From: CAIOHW01 sp046317855
GTDB lineage: Bacteria; Bdellovibrionota; UBA1018
DNA length: 64,000 nt
NCBI GenBank assembly: GCA_046317855.1
Contig: JBKCVM010000034.1
Span: 3,953 to 67,952 of the forward strand
Direction of reading: 5' to 3'
The position numbers and the translations under genes were made by a program. Each line of letters starts with the position of its first letter. Position 1 is the first letter of the stretch. This document shows, piece by piece, positions 24,771 to 33,561 of the stretch. Below the pieces are notes generated by a model. The model made no database searches. It was not told where the DNA came from and saw only the letters and a list, made by a program, of their open reading frames with translations.

Positions 24771-25726
24771 CCTAAAAGTTTGCGGGCGATCTGCCGCGCA
24801 AGATTCCTTTTGAGTGCCTTTTCCATTGAAACGATAAGCCCTGGGCTTGTGATGTTGAAATCGGTGATCTTGCCGCTTATCCAGTCTACTGCGGCTAGCC
24901 GGATCTTGTGCTCCTTCAGCCATCGGCTGATCTGTCTGACTCTAGGAAGCAGGGAGGGGGGCAGTCGAGTTTTTTTCACCTTTGCTCCCTGGTCCATGTC
25001 GATCTTGAACTCACCTCGAGCCGGTATTTTCTGAGCACAGGCAATGAGCACTCCATCGACAAACCAAAGGCGCGTCTCGCCCGATGCGGTCACCTCGGGT
25101 AGGTACTCCTGCAGAACGGTGGGGCGGGTAAAATTCTGGGTGGCATCTGAAAGGTGGCTGTGTAGAGAGGTGATGTCGTCATCTGAGGAGAGCTTGATCA
25201 CGCCTTTGCTCTGGGCTCCGTGAAGAGGCTTTAGGATGGCAACCCCTTGGGTCTGAATGAAGTCTAAAAGGGTTCCTAATTGGGAGCTCACCACCGATTG
25301 AGGCCAGAGTCCTTTGAGCGAAGCAGGAATAGTTTTTTCGCTCAATAGCGCTAACGCACGGGCCGGGTTGCAGATTTTCTTCGAAGCAACCTGTTCAAGC
25401 ATTTGGAGTGGCTGGAGATAGGCAAGGTCCACCGGTGGATCCACGCGATAGTGGATTGCTTCAAAGTCTATGACTTGGGCCTCATGAGTGGCGGGCGGGG
25501 CTGAGTGGACTTTTCTGAGTGAATAGAGTTTGCGCGATCCCCTCTTTCCGCCCTCAAAAAGAGCGCAATCGGCCATGACCCGACCGTGCTCCCATCTGAG
25601 GCTGCGCACGTCGGCCCAGGCTACGGGCTTACCGATTTGGAGGCAGGCTTCCATGATTCGAAGCGTGGTGTCGTTGGGGTGGTCCAGGGTGCTCCACGGA
25701 TCCGTAATCCAGAGCCAAGGTTTCAT
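24767..25726 (-). CDS. GshB-like ATP-grasp ligase
   Basis: The 319-residue protein resembles prokaryotic glutathione synthetase. The N-terminal pre-ATP-grasp part has ITDPWSTLDHPNDTTLRIMEAC; the ATP-grasp part has FIQTQGVAILKPLHGAQSKGVIKL (ATP-binding lysine and small loop), VLQEYLPEV, GETRLWFVDG, RGEFKIDMDQGAKVKK and the closing DFNITSPGLI, which matches the magnesium-binding E/D-x-N-x-TSP-G of GshB. The usual substrate-loop sequence is altered, so a peptide ligase with a different substrate is possible. No gshA is nearby. It overlaps the prenyl synthase upstream by ATGA. Confidence 0.75.
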   Translation of the reverse strand: MKPWLWITDPWSTLDHPNDTTLRIMEACLQIGKPVAWADVRSLRWEHGRVMADCALFEGGKRGSRKLYSLRKVHSAPPATHEAQVIDFEAIHYRVDPPVDLAYLQPLQMLEQVASKKICNPARALALLSEKTIPASLKGLWPQSVVSSQLGTLLDFIQTQGVAILKPLHGAQSKGVIKLSSDDDITSLHSHLSDATQNFTRPTVLQEYLPEVTASGETRLWFVDGVLIACAQKIPARGEFKIDMDQGAKVKKTRLPPSLLPRVRQISRWLKEHKIRLAAVDWISGKITDFNITSPGLIVSMEKALKRNLARQIARKLLG

Positions 25727-26607
25727 CTCCGTTTACCCGGGTGTGGATCGGTAGGGGCGATCAGTTTTTCAAGAAGCTGTTGGGTGATGAGTTCGAGTTC
25801 TTTGGCGCTCGATCCCCATCGATCCTGTAGATTTCTGCTAGCGCTCTCCAGTGAGTGGATGGCCTTGGCCCTGGCCTCCTCAAAGCTTTGATGTGAAAGC
25901 ACGCTGGTGTGGGGATATCCTAACGCTTCGTCCCACTCTGTGGCTGCATCCTCTAGATCGTCAGCCACTTGAAACCCAAGGCCAAATGCCTGCGAGTAGG
26001 TCTTCAGTAATTGAAACTCTTTGCTTTCAGGGTTGAGGCCAGCAAGGTGGGCCGGGATGAGGAGGGCTGCATCAAAGAGCGCTCCGGTCTTGAGAGCATG
26101 CAGTGTTCTCAGTTCTCCTAAAGTGGTTTTTGAGTCGAGAGCAAACTCTTGAGCCTGTCCTCCAATCACACCTCGAGGGCCAGAGCCTTCAAGAAGATGA
26201 CTGAAAGCACGAAACCAGGGTTCGCGCGAGGGGGCGCTCGCAGCTCGGCTCGTGAGGGTCCACTCAAATGCGGCAGGAATCAGAGCGTCGCCCGCCAGGA
26301 GAGCGAGCGCTTCGCCATGCACTTTATGGTTTGTCGGCATTCCGCGCCTCAGGTCGTCATCATCCATGCAGGGAAGATCGTCGTGAATAAGTGTAAAGCC
26401 GTGGATCATTTCGAGCGCCACAGCAAATGGAACGTAGTCTTCTTCAGTCACCCCGAGCATGAGCGCGGAAGCAGACATGAGTCGTGGGCGAAAGCGCTTG
26501 CCGGGCGATAGCATGCTGTAGCGAATCGAAGCCGCGAGGTTGGGAGGAGTTGGGTCACCCAGCAGGCGTCCCAAGGCAGAGTCGATGGCTTTTTGCCAAT
26601 CAATCAT
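25723..26607 (-). CDS. ispA: Polyprenyl diphosphate synthase (farnesyl/geranylgeranyl type)
   Basis: This 294-residue enzyme joins isopentenyl diphosphate to allylic diphosphates. The first aspartate-rich motif is HDDLPCMDDDDLRRG and the second is GFQVADDLEDA; the residues just before the first motif (GFTLIHDDLP) and SPGKRFRP fit the FPP/GGPP synthase family of the IspA type. Chain length cannot be fixed by eye, so the symbol is provisional. It lies just downstream of the gsp operon and overlaps the GshB-like gene, so all may be read through from the secretion promoter. Confidence 0.85.
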   Translation of the reverse strand: MIDWQKAIDSALGRLLGDPTPPNLAASIRYSMLSPGKRFRPRLMSASALMLGVTEEDYVPFAVALEMIHGFTLIHDDLPCMDDDDLRRGMPTNHKVHGEALALLAGDALIPAAFEWTLTSRAASAPSREPWFRAFSHLLEGSGPRGVIGGQAQEFALDSKTTLGELRTLHALKTGALFDAALLIPAHLAGLNPESKEFQLLKTYSQAFGLGFQVADDLEDAATEWDEALGYPHTSVLSHQSFEEARAKAIHSLESASRNLQDRWGSSAKELELITQQLLEKLIAPTDPHPGKRR

Positions 26608-26631
26608 AGTGTGCTCAGTATCAGGATTTGC

Positions 26632-27594
26632 TCAGCTACCGCCAGGCCCTAAAATCGGGGCATAGAGCGGGCCATTGAGCGAGAGAGAATAGCTGCCGTC
26701 GGGCTTTCTGCCCACACCCAGAATGGCGTCAATAATGAAGAAAGCTCGGTTCACAGCTTCTGAAACTCTGAGCATTGCTTTGAGGTCCATTTGAGAGGAA
26801 TCCAAGGTTTTACCTAAAGTGATGGATCCGCTCAGTGTTCCTGCAAGGTCATCTCCTGCCTCAGCAGGTTTTCCGAGTCTAAAAGAGTCTATTTTCAGTT
26901 TTGAAGCTGCAATTCCTGCTCGAATTTCTCCGCCACGAATGGTGAGTTTTGGGGTGCTGAACGAACTGATTTTTTGAGCAGGTAGCTCTACCGTTTCAAA
27001 GGAGAGCTGTATCATTCCAGAAAGCGCGGTGAGATCACTTGAGTTTCCTGAGAGTTGAACTCTTCCTGAAACAGGAATTTTTCCGGAGATGTGGGCAAAA
27101 AGAGGGAGAATGCTCAAACCCGTCTCACCCAGCTCGGCCTGATTCAGGGTGAGGTCTAACGAGAAGCTTGAGCCTTTGCTCCATGCGCTAGCACTCAGTA
27201 GTCTGGAGGGCTTCAGTCCTGCTTGGATTTCGATCGTTGCGCCTAGCCGACCTAGGATCAAGTCCAGGACTGAAGGACGTATCCGCAGGCTTTTCCAGTT
27301 TGCTCGAATGGGGTTTCCAGTCGCGTCTCTTGCTTTGAGAGTGACCTCTTCGAGACGCACTGCAGGCAGAGGAAGCAGCGAGAGTCGAGTGCGCTCGGCT
27401 GAGATTTCGAGGGCCAAAGTGGACTGCTGGAGGGTTTCGTTGATTTTTTCGATCAGGAGCTGGCCAATCTGTTGCTCCGGAAGTTTTAAGAGAGTGAAAA
27501 ATGCCACAACTGCCAAAAAAAGAGAGGCCCAGGACAGGGCTGGGAGTAGTTTTTTGATCTTTGTTTGGAGGGATTCTGCGGTCTCGGTTTGCAT
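26632..27594 (-). CDS. gspN: Type II secretion protein GspN
   Basis: A 320-residue, single-pass inner-membrane protein with a hydrophobic segment at about residues 15-38 and a long periplasmic domain rich in short beta strands and internal repeats (LSGNSSDLTALSGMIQLSFETVELP, then LAGTLSGSITLGK). It is the last gene of the gsp operon and fits the long GspN family of delta/Bdellovibrio-type systems, whose fold is related to AsmA-like bridging proteins. Its exact role in secretion is poorly known. It starts 20 bases after gspM. Confidence 0.75.
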   Translation of the reverse strand: MQTETAESLQTKIKKLLPALSWASLFLAVVAFFTLLKLPEQQIGQLLIEKINETLQQSTLALEISAERTRLSLLPLPAVRLEEVTLKARDATGNPIRANWKSLRIRPSVLDLILGRLGATIEIQAGLKPSRLLSASAWSKGSSFSLDLTLNQAELGETGLSILPLFAHISGKIPVSGRVQLSGNSSDLTALSGMIQLSFETVELPAQKISSFSTPKLTIRGGEIRAGIAASKLKIDSFRLGKPAEAGDDLAGTLSGSITLGKTLDSSQMDLKAMLRVSEAVNRAFFIIDAILGVGRKPDGSYSLSLNGPLYAPILGPGGS

Positions 27595-27614
27595 GGAGTG
27601 TGCGTCAATAGGGG

Positions 27615-28259
27615 TTAGCTTGATTTCACAGTAAAGGCCGAAATCTGCAGCGTTGCATCGAGATATCCGCTCTCGTCGGTGTGGGTGTCGATATTGAGAT
27701 TTCTCACTTTAATGGGGCGAGAGCCGTTTTCGAGTTGAAAGAGGAGGCGCACGATTTGCTTTACGTTAATCTTCTTAACGCTGACTTGTGCGAGCGTTTC
27801 TTTCGTCGCGTCTCGTGATGCATCTCGAGCGCCCTCGCGGGGGGGGCCTAATTTTTCATTGCTAAGCTCAAGAGCTCCGGGAGCTATTCCCGCGTTCACA
27901 GCAATCCCAGAAACGTAATCTTTTAGCGGCTGATTAGAAGCAGAGCCACCCTCGGCTGAGTATGGGATCTTTGCTTTCAGTTCTCCCATTTCTTCATTGG
28001 CTGATTGAATCAACTGCAAGAGCTCGTCTTTTTCTGCCAGATCGCCTCGAATGCGATGAACCTTCCATGCAGTACCAATAAAAACCCAGGCCACGATCAG
28101 CACCGCTGCTCCCGCGCCGGCCCATTGAAGATAGGTGCGGCTCTGAGCGTCGAGTTCGTCGTATTTGGATTTGAGTTGCTGAAACCAAGTCTGCTCCTGA
28201 ATCTTATCCAGCAGTGTTTGAGCGAGTTGAAGCAGTTTTTGCTGAAGACTTTGAAGCAT
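27615..28259 (-). CDS. gspM: Type II secretion protein GspM
   Basis: The 214-residue protein has a cytoplasmic helical N-terminus, one transmembrane segment at about residues 46-64 (WAGAGAAVLIVAWVFIGTAW) and a periplasmic part that starts with a coiled coil (VHRIRGDLAEKDELLQLIQS) and ends in a ferredoxin-like fold (VKKINVKQIVRLLFQLENGSRPIKVRNLNIDTH). That is the GspM layout; GspM partners GspL in the inner-membrane platform. Sequence conservation of this family is low, so the call leans on its position between gspL and gspN. Confidence 0.78.
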   Translation of the reverse strand: MLQSLQQKLLQLAQTLLDKIQEQTWFQQLKSKYDELDAQSRTYLQWAGAGAAVLIVAWVFIGTAWKVHRIRGDLAEKDELLQLIQSANEEMGELKAKIPYSAEGGSASNQPLKDYVSGIAVNAGIAPGALELSNEKLGPPREGARDASRDATKETLAQVSVKKINVKQIVRLLFQLENGSRPIKVRNLNIDTHTDESGYLDATLQISAFTVKSS

Positions 28260-28262
28260 CGT

Positions 28263-29903
28263 CTAGCCTCCTGCCGCCGGGTGCACGGCTTTTCCCGTCC
28301 AAGTCAACCGATAGCGTTTGGGTTTTCCGCCTTGCGCGGGGAGTTCTTCAGTGGTCGGCTTGGCCGCTGCAGATTCTGGTGTAATGAGCTTGGGGATTAA
28401 GAGCTGGGAGAGTCGCTCGGCTGATTTTGGGTCGCTCACCATCAGAGTCAGGGTCAGCGGCGTATCTTTACGAGGGTCAAAGCCCAGATCGGGAGCGGCG
28501 CCCAGTTGAAAACGCAGAGTATCCACCGTCGCATCTCGAGGAATGGCCTCAGAGAGTGACTTCAGGTAATTCAAAGGCGACTTGGGGTTGGGACCAAAGA
28601 TTCGAGCGAGTTCACGATTCTTGTCGAGTTCTTTTTGGATCGAGTTTTTGAGCGATTGAGGACTCGAGAGGTAGGTGCGCAGGGCGCTCTGGCTGACCGA
28701 TCCAAAAAATGCACTCATGGACTTTCTCAGTTGAGCGTCTTTTTCTTCCAGTTGCTTACTGTAGATTTTGTTCTGGACGGTCATGCTCACAAAAAAAGCA
28801 GCGGCGGCGACTGTTGCTCCGATCAGCGGAGTTCTGAGTTGAGAAAGGGCAAATTGGGCGCCCTTGGCCGTCTTCGAAAATTCGCCTTTTCTAAAGTTAA
28901 GACAGCTCGATCGGTCAGCACCCACTTGAGACATGGCTAGACCTGCAGCAATCGCCATCCGAGCGTCAGAGACCTCAGAATAGCTCACTCCGGAGGGAGA
29001 AAGGGAGCTTAATGCTCGCAGTCGCTGCACGCTGAGCCGAGTGGAGGACTCAAGCCAATCGGTGAGGCCCGGAATCAAGGATGCGCCTCCCGAAAGGAGG
29101 ACCTGGTTGACCGGCTCGTGGCAGATTGCCTTGCAAACGAGGTCCATGTGCCTGAGTTCTCGGTGAAGGGCCTCGAGCGGTTCTGAGAGAAGTGCCAACG
29201 CGCCCTCGGGGTGAGAGTCGCTCAGCAGGGACGGATTCTTGAGGAGCCGAGAGGATTGCGCCAGATCGACATTCAGACGGGACGAAAGGGCTTGTGCAAA
29301 GTTTTGGCCGCCCCATTGAATCTCTCGTCCCAGCATCGGAAAACCACGCCAATGGATGTAGAACAGGGTGCTGCGTTCACCCAGGTGGATCACGAGAATA
29401 GGTTTTTCTTGTTCGGAAGGTGGAACAGTCCGATTGAGCAGAGTGCGCAGGGCCCAAGCGTCGGAAGTGACTACATCGGGATCGATTTCTGACCCGGAGA
29501 GTTTGTTGAGTTCACTGATAAATACTTTTTTTAAGGTAGCGGCCACATGGATTTGAGACTGCTGACCTACTTGGGCCAGAATGACCGATGCGATTGCAGA
29601 GTTTTCGATTGAAAAAGGCAGTTCATCCTCAAGCTCAAATTGTACCGCAGAAGCAATGGCCTTCTTGTCGCGTGTCGGGAGCTGGAGATTTCGAGTGGTG
29701 AGCTGCGAGGATCTTAAGCTGACCACAAGACGATGGGGGCTTTGTGGGAGAATTTTCAAAACCTCTCCTGCTACCGCGGAAGGGTCCTGGCCCGGGATGA
29801 CTTCGATTTCTCGATGGTCGTGGATCTCGTACCTTCCAAAGGCACTGTCGATTTCTACCAGCTTGATGCTGCTCGTGCCGAGGTCCAGTCCAACGATTCT
29901 CAT
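28263..29903 (-). CDS. gspL: Type II secretion protein GspL (PilM-like + membrane anchor)
   Basis: The 546-residue protein starts with an actin-like, PilM-type ATPase fold (MRIVGLDLGTSSIKLVEID; later VLLSGGASLIPGLTDWLE), has one transmembrane segment at about residue 360-378 (IGATVAAAAFFVSMTV), a coiled-coil, and a periplasmic ferredoxin-like domain. GspL connects the GspE motor to the GspM/GspC platform. At 546 residues it is longer than E. coli-type GspL (about 400), because the cytoplasmic part is a full PilM-like domain. It begins 1 base after gspK ends. Confidence 0.85.
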   Translation of the reverse strand: MRIVGLDLGTSSIKLVEIDSAFGRYEIHDHREIEVIPGQDPSAVAGEVLKILPQSPHRLVVSLRSSQLTTRNLQLPTRDKKAIASAVQFELEDELPFSIENSAIASVILAQVGQQSQIHVAATLKKVFISELNKLSGSEIDPDVVTSDAWALRTLLNRTVPPSEQEKPILVIHLGERSTLFYIHWRGFPMLGREIQWGGQNFAQALSSRLNVDLAQSSRLLKNPSLLSDSHPEGALALLSEPLEALHRELRHMDLVCKAICHEPVNQVLLSGGASLIPGLTDWLESSTRLSVQRLRALSSLSPSGVSYSEVSDARMAIAAGLAMSQVGADRSSCLNFRKGEFSKTAKGAQFALSQLRTPLIGATVAAAAFFVSMTVQNKIYSKQLEEKDAQLRKSMSAFFGSVSQSALRTYLSSPQSLKNSIQKELDKNRELARIFGPNPKSPLNYLKSLSEAIPRDATVDTLRFQLGAAPDLGFDPRKDTPLTLTLMVSDPKSAERLSQLLIPKLITPESAAAKPTTEELPAQGGKPKRYRLTWTGKAVHPAAGG

Positions 29904-29904
29904 T

Positions 29905-31200
29905 CTATAAAAATCTCATAGATGTGATGCGCAGGCCAGTGTCAGGAGCCCCCATGGGTTGGGTTTCTTCTGTTGCCTGACGGGGAGGTTGAGGAGGGGT
30001 CGATCCAGAACCGGTGGATTTGAGGGTCACCCACGCTTCGAGGAGTCGTGTGGCTTGGTTCACGCGCGCCTGAATGGTGATTTTAAATTGGGATTCGTCA
30101 GTGATGATCTGGAGGTTTCTCTGGCTCAAAGACTCCTTGAACTTCTGGATTTCTGCGTCGCTTCCTCGAAAAACAGCAACATTGGCCTTCAGGTAATTAA
30201 AAAAATCATCAGCTGACTTAAATGAGTTGTCGGCATTGGGGGAGTCTCTAAATTTAAAAAACTCTTTGACCTCTTCAATGGTCATACCCGGCATCAAGGC
30301 TCTGAGTGTCAAATTTTTGATGGTGTTGACGTTGATGCCCGGTGTGGAGCTGACCGTGAGCTGGGGGGCTAGCAGATCATAGAGCCCATCGTCCATCGGG
30401 GGAATCATCCTTAGTTCAGTGAGTGAGTAAAATGGGCCCCCTTTTGGTCTGAAGTCACGAGGTGGGGCGGAGCGACGCTGGTAGTTAGGGTCAACCCATT
30501 GGATGAGATTGTCGACCAGCTCGTCGAGTCTGAAATCGCGATATTCAGAGGCAAAAACTTCGTCGGACTCCATCTTATTTGAAAGAATTTGGGTCAAGAA
30601 ATCAGCCAAGCTCTTGTGGGCTGCCTCCGCATTGAAACCTGGCGTGCCGGCCGGACTTGCGGGACTTGCCGGAGAATTCGACGGTGAAGGAGACGGGTTT
30701 GGCGTGATTGCAAACGGGGCCAGTAAGCTATTGAGGTTATACTTACTGGATTCGGATTCGATGAGAGCTGAAAAGCTCCCTTCGAACCCTGACTTCTTGG
30801 TAAACTCTCGGATCTTTTCTCGCTCTCCTGGAGTAAGGCCCGGAACCTCTGTGGGGATGGGATAGAAAAACGGAAAGCTCCAAATCTTTTCTAGGATTCC
30901 CTTTGGAATCATCGAGCCTAGGTCTGGGCCTCCAGAGCTTCCGCCCTCAGAGGTTCCTGAGAAACCTTTGAGCGTCTGATAGGCTTTGAGCCTGAGCAGG
31001 GAAATTTTGAGACCGCTCTTGGCCAGCGCGTGCGCTTTGACCTGGTCCAGTGAGTCAAACGCCATACGTGAATTGACCTGCGCCACGTAAGTGAACTCCG
31101 TAACCAACACGGCAAGGAGCGTCATCGAGGCCACGACCATAAAGAGGGCCACTCCCGATCGGTTCTTGGGAGGATTTTTAGAGCGTGGGCAAGAGTCCAT
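29905..31200 (-). CDS. gspK: Type II secretion minor pseudopilin GspK
   Basis: GspK caps the pseudopilus tip. The protein is 431 residues from the ATG at 31200, chosen because GGAG lies about 10 nt upstream; a start at 31239 would overlap gspJ more. The class III signal is NRSG-VALFMVVASMTLLAVLV without Glu at +5, normal for GspK. The SAM-like region includes RLDELVDNLIQWVDPN and INVNTI. An unusual Pro/Ser/Ala-rich stretch (PSPSPSNSPASPASPAG) at about residues 180-200 interrupts the head domain. Its start overlaps gspJ by 23 bases. Confidence 0.88.
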   Translation of the reverse strand: MDSCPRSKNPPKNRSGVALFMVVASMTLLAVLVTEFTYVAQVNSRMAFDSLDQVKAHALAKSGLKISLLRLKAYQTLKGFSGTSEGGSSGGPDLGSMIPKGILEKIWSFPFFYPIPTEVPGLTPGEREKIREFTKKSGFEGSFSALIESESSKYNLNSLLAPFAITPNPSPSPSNSPASPASPAGTPGFNAEAAHKSLADFLTQILSNKMESDEVFASEYRDFRLDELVDNLIQWVDPNYQRRSAPPRDFRPKGGPFYSLTELRMIPPMDDGLYDLLAPQLTVSSTPGINVNTIKNLTLRALMPGMTIEEVKEFFKFRDSPNADNSFKSADDFFNYLKANVAVFRGSDAEIQKFKESLSQRNLQIITDESQFKITIQARVNQATRLLEAWVTLKSTGSGSTPPQPPRQATEETQPMGAPDTGLRITSMRFL

Positions 31201-31999
31201 TGAGTGGTAGCTCCGGTCTAAATTGGTAGACGCCATCATAGCTCAAGCCCTTGGGGGCCTTTACCTCAAGCTGAATTTCGATCAGGTCCGGAAAGCGGTC
31301 CTGATGGTCACTCGTGTCGCTATCCCAAGAGGTCAGCCATTGTTTTCTCTCCTTTGAGTAATATCTGAACTTCCAAGATTTGATTCCATGAAGCAGAGTG
31401 TAACGCTTTGAACTTTTGTCCCGATCTTCGTCGTATTCAAAGGCTGCTGGGCTCACGGTGCGCACGAGCATCTTCAGGCCGGGCTCGTAGTCGGGATCGG
31501 TTTCGTTCTCGAGTGCATAGCGAACTTTCAGGTACTCGGACTCAGGGCTATCCCGGTAGATCCGAAGATTTGAGTTTGAGATCCAAGAGAGCGTTGACTC
31601 TTTGCCATTCATTCGACTGGGGCGAATGCCAAATCGATCCCTGCGATTGGCGTAGTATTCACTCGGCACCAGCTCTGAGGCTTCTGTGACGGCGCCCGCC
31701 TGAGGGTCAAACAAGTCTGCGGCTGTGCTTCCGGTTCCGGGTCGGCTCTCCGTCGAGGGAGAGGGTTCGGGTCTAAGAGCATTGGGAGAGTAGGCATTCT
31801 CAAAATCACGCTGAAAAACGCTGAGCGAGAGCCTCACCCCATTGTAAAAGTCTCCCTCGGTGGTGAGGACTTCTCGCAGTTTGAATGTTTCAGTCGTGGC
31901 TTGGTAAATTGCAAAGCTGATCACGACGAGTAGGAACATCGCGATCAGGACTTCCAGGATGGTGAAGCCTGCGTCTCTACTCAGTGAGCGAAAACTCAT
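31178..31999 (-). CDS. gspJ: Type II secretion minor pseudopilin GspJ
   Basis: The 273-residue prepilin starts MSFRSLSRDAG-FTILEVLIAMFLLVVI, a clean prepilin peptidase site with Glu at +5 and a hydrophobic helix. The globular part includes RLSLSVFQRDFENAYSP near residue 50 and WKFRYYSKERKQWLTSWDSD towards the end, as in GspJ. GspJ forms the tip complex with GspI and GspK. It overlaps gspI upstream by 23 bases and gspK downstream, a tightly coupled set. Confidence 0.9.
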   Translation of the reverse strand: MSFRSLSRDAGFTILEVLIAMFLLVVISFAIYQATTETFKLREVLTTEGDFYNGVRLSLSVFQRDFENAYSPNALRPEPSPSTESRPGTGSTAADLFDPQAGAVTEASELVPSEYYANRRDRFGIRPSRMNGKESTLSWISNSNLRIYRDSPESEYLKVRYALENETDPDYEPGLKMLVRTVSPAAFEYDEDRDKSSKRYTLLHGIKSWKFRYYSKERKQWLTSWDSDTSDHQDRFPDLIEIQLEVKAPKGLSYDGVYQFRPELPLNGLLPTL

Positions 32000-32477
32000 G
32001 ATTTAAGTTCACCCAATAGGTTGTAGCGGAAACACTTTGGGGCTTTTCAGCCTTTTTCCACCTTACTGAGACTTCTACTTCGCGGACTGCTTTTGAAAGG
32101 TACTGGGTCACCAATTTTCCCAGTTGCTCGGCCCCCGGATTCTCATTTTGAGACTCTTCATTTCCAGAACTGGGTACTAAGTTTGGAAACTCAATTTCTT
32201 TGACCTTCCAAGACCAGCTGTAGTCGGAGTAGGGGGCTTCAAACGTCTGGGTCTTTTCTTTTTGTAGCTCTCCAAAAGTCTTTCCCTCGATCTCGAGCTC
32301 CGTTTGAGTAAGGGCGTTCTTGAGGAGCATGGCAACTGTGTTGGTTTGTTTTGCACGGTTCGTGACGTTGATCGCAGAGGATTCGATGGACAAGATCGAT
32401 CCAAAGGCCACGACCATGATGGACATTGCAATCAAGACCTCGAGTAGCGTAAAGCCCCTGGTCTTACTTGCTCGCAT
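31977..32477 (-). CDS. gspI: Type II secretion minor pseudopilin GspI
   Basis: The 166-residue prepilin has the class III site RASKTRG-FTLLEVLIAMSIMVVAFGSIL, with Glu at +5. It resembles GspI in the following ESSAINVTNRAKQTNTVAMLLKNALTQTELE helix-turn region. GspI starts the tip complex with GspJ and GspK. I chose the ATG at 32477, six bases after an AAGAGG ribosome binding site, over one 18 bases upstream. It overlaps the end of gspH by 14 bases. Confidence 0.88.
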   Translation of the reverse strand: MRASKTRGFTLLEVLIAMSIMVVAFGSILSIESSAINVTNRAKQTNTVAMLLKNALTQTELEIEGKTFGELQKEKTQTFEAPYSDYSWSWKVKEIEFPNLVPSSGNEESQNENPGAEQLGKLVTQYLSKAVREVEVSVRWKKAEKPQSVSATTYWVNLNHEFSLTE

Positions 32478-33078
32478 CAAACACCTCTTTCTCATCGATG
32501 CGGCCTGTGATCAGGCGCGTTTTTCCGGTGAGGGTCTCCACCACAAGTGAAATCTGGTGTTTTTGGGTGTCTTCGAGGTGAAGCAGCGTGCGCTCAGTAA
32601 TTCCGTTTGGAAAGATATGAGTGTATCCGATTCCCTCGATCACCAGATCTTTGCTCCGTTCTGTGAGCAAATCGGTGAACTTGACGCCGCGAGGAAGTTC
32701 TTTTTTCTTTCGGGTGACGGTTTTATCTAGAGCAAAATCTGGAACGGAGTTGTTCTTCGATTTTTTGCTATCGTCAAAAAAAGTAAATTTCTCTTTGCGC
32801 TTTTTCTTCTCGAGAGTCTCTGCGGTTTCAAGCAGGGCAGAGGAGGGGCCGGATTCCACCCAGAATTGTCCATTTTCGAGGTCGTAAGCCACTCGGTGGA
32901 CTTTACCGGTGATCATGGCAGCGTTGTAAGCTTCTTTGATAGTCGAGGCGAGCTCCCGGGTGGCAGAGTTGAGCGAGACCTGAAAAGCGCTGTTGATCGT
33001 TGGAAGGGAAACAAAAGTAATCAGCCCGATGAGGGCGATCACCACCAGAAGTTCAATCAGGGTGAATCCGTTCCTCAT
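32464..33078 (-). CDS. gspH: Type II secretion minor pseudopilin GspH
   Basis: The 204-residue prepilin has a very short leader, MRNG-FTLIELLVVIALIGLITFV, with Glu at +5. The rest fits GspH: RELASTIKEAYNAAMITGKVHRVAYDLENGQFWVE, then a Lys-rich charged stretch (about 90-115) and VIEGIGYTHIFPNG followed by strands. GspH sits between the tip and the GspG shaft. It follows gspG after 14 bases and shows no strong ribosome binding site, so coupling to gspG is likely. Confidence 0.85.
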   Translation of the reverse strand: MRNGFTLIELLVVIALIGLITFVSLPTINSAFQVSLNSATRELASTIKEAYNAAMITGKVHRVAYDLENGQFWVESGPSSALLETAETLEKKKRKEKFTFFDDSKKSKNNSVPDFALDKTVTRKKKELPRGVKFTDLLTERSKDLVIEGIGYTHIFPNGITERTLLHLEDTQKHQISLVVETLTGKTRLITGRIDEKEVFDASK

Positions 33079-33092
33079 CGGGCGTAAGACGA

Positions 33093-33521
33093 CTAGAGGT
33101 CGTCGCTCGTGATGTCCTTATCGTTGTTGTCGCCTCCTGCGCGGTTGTCACCGCCCAGAGAGGTGATCTTGTAGTTGGCGCCATCCGACTCGTAAACGAA
33201 GTCGTTACCCCATCCATCCTTCGGAACTTTTCCGCCCTTGATAAAACCGGCCGGATCATAGTTCTTGCACTCGCGGCCTGCAGGAGCTTTGACCAGCGCG
33301 TCTAGGCCTTGATCCGTAGTGGGATAGAAGCCGCAGACTCGATTGAAGTCATCCAGGAGGACTCCCAGTTGTTTCATCTGGATTTTGGTCGAATCGACCT
33401 TGGCGCTGTTGAATTTACCGATGATGTTGCCGCTCACAAATGTCATGATGAGTCCGATCAGGGCAATCACGATCAGCATCTCGGTCAGGGTGAATCCTGA
33501 GATCTTTCGATTTAAATGCAT
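33093..33521 (-). CDS. gspG: Type II secretion major pseudopilin GspG
   Basis: GspG builds the pseudopilus shaft. From the ATG at 33521 the protein has 142 residues with leader MHLNRKISG and mature start FTLTEMLIVIALIGLIMTFV (Glu at +5). The conserved C-terminal half has VLLDDFNRVCGFYPTTDQGLDALV, GWGNDFVYE and the calcium-site loop SLGGDNRAGGDNNDKDI. Length and motifs are normal for the family. An upstream in-frame start would add 25 residues overlapping gspF and is unlikely. Confidence 0.94.
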   Translation of the reverse strand: MHLNRKISGFTLTEMLIVIALIGLIMTFVSGNIIGKFNSAKVDSTKIQMKQLGVLLDDFNRVCGFYPTTDQGLDALVKAPAGRECKNYDPAGFIKGGKVPKDGWGNDFVYESDGANYKITSLGGDNRAGGDNNDKDITSDDL

Positions 33522-33561
33522 AGGGTTCAAGTTCAGTTCCTTTCTGGTTTTGTGTGTCACC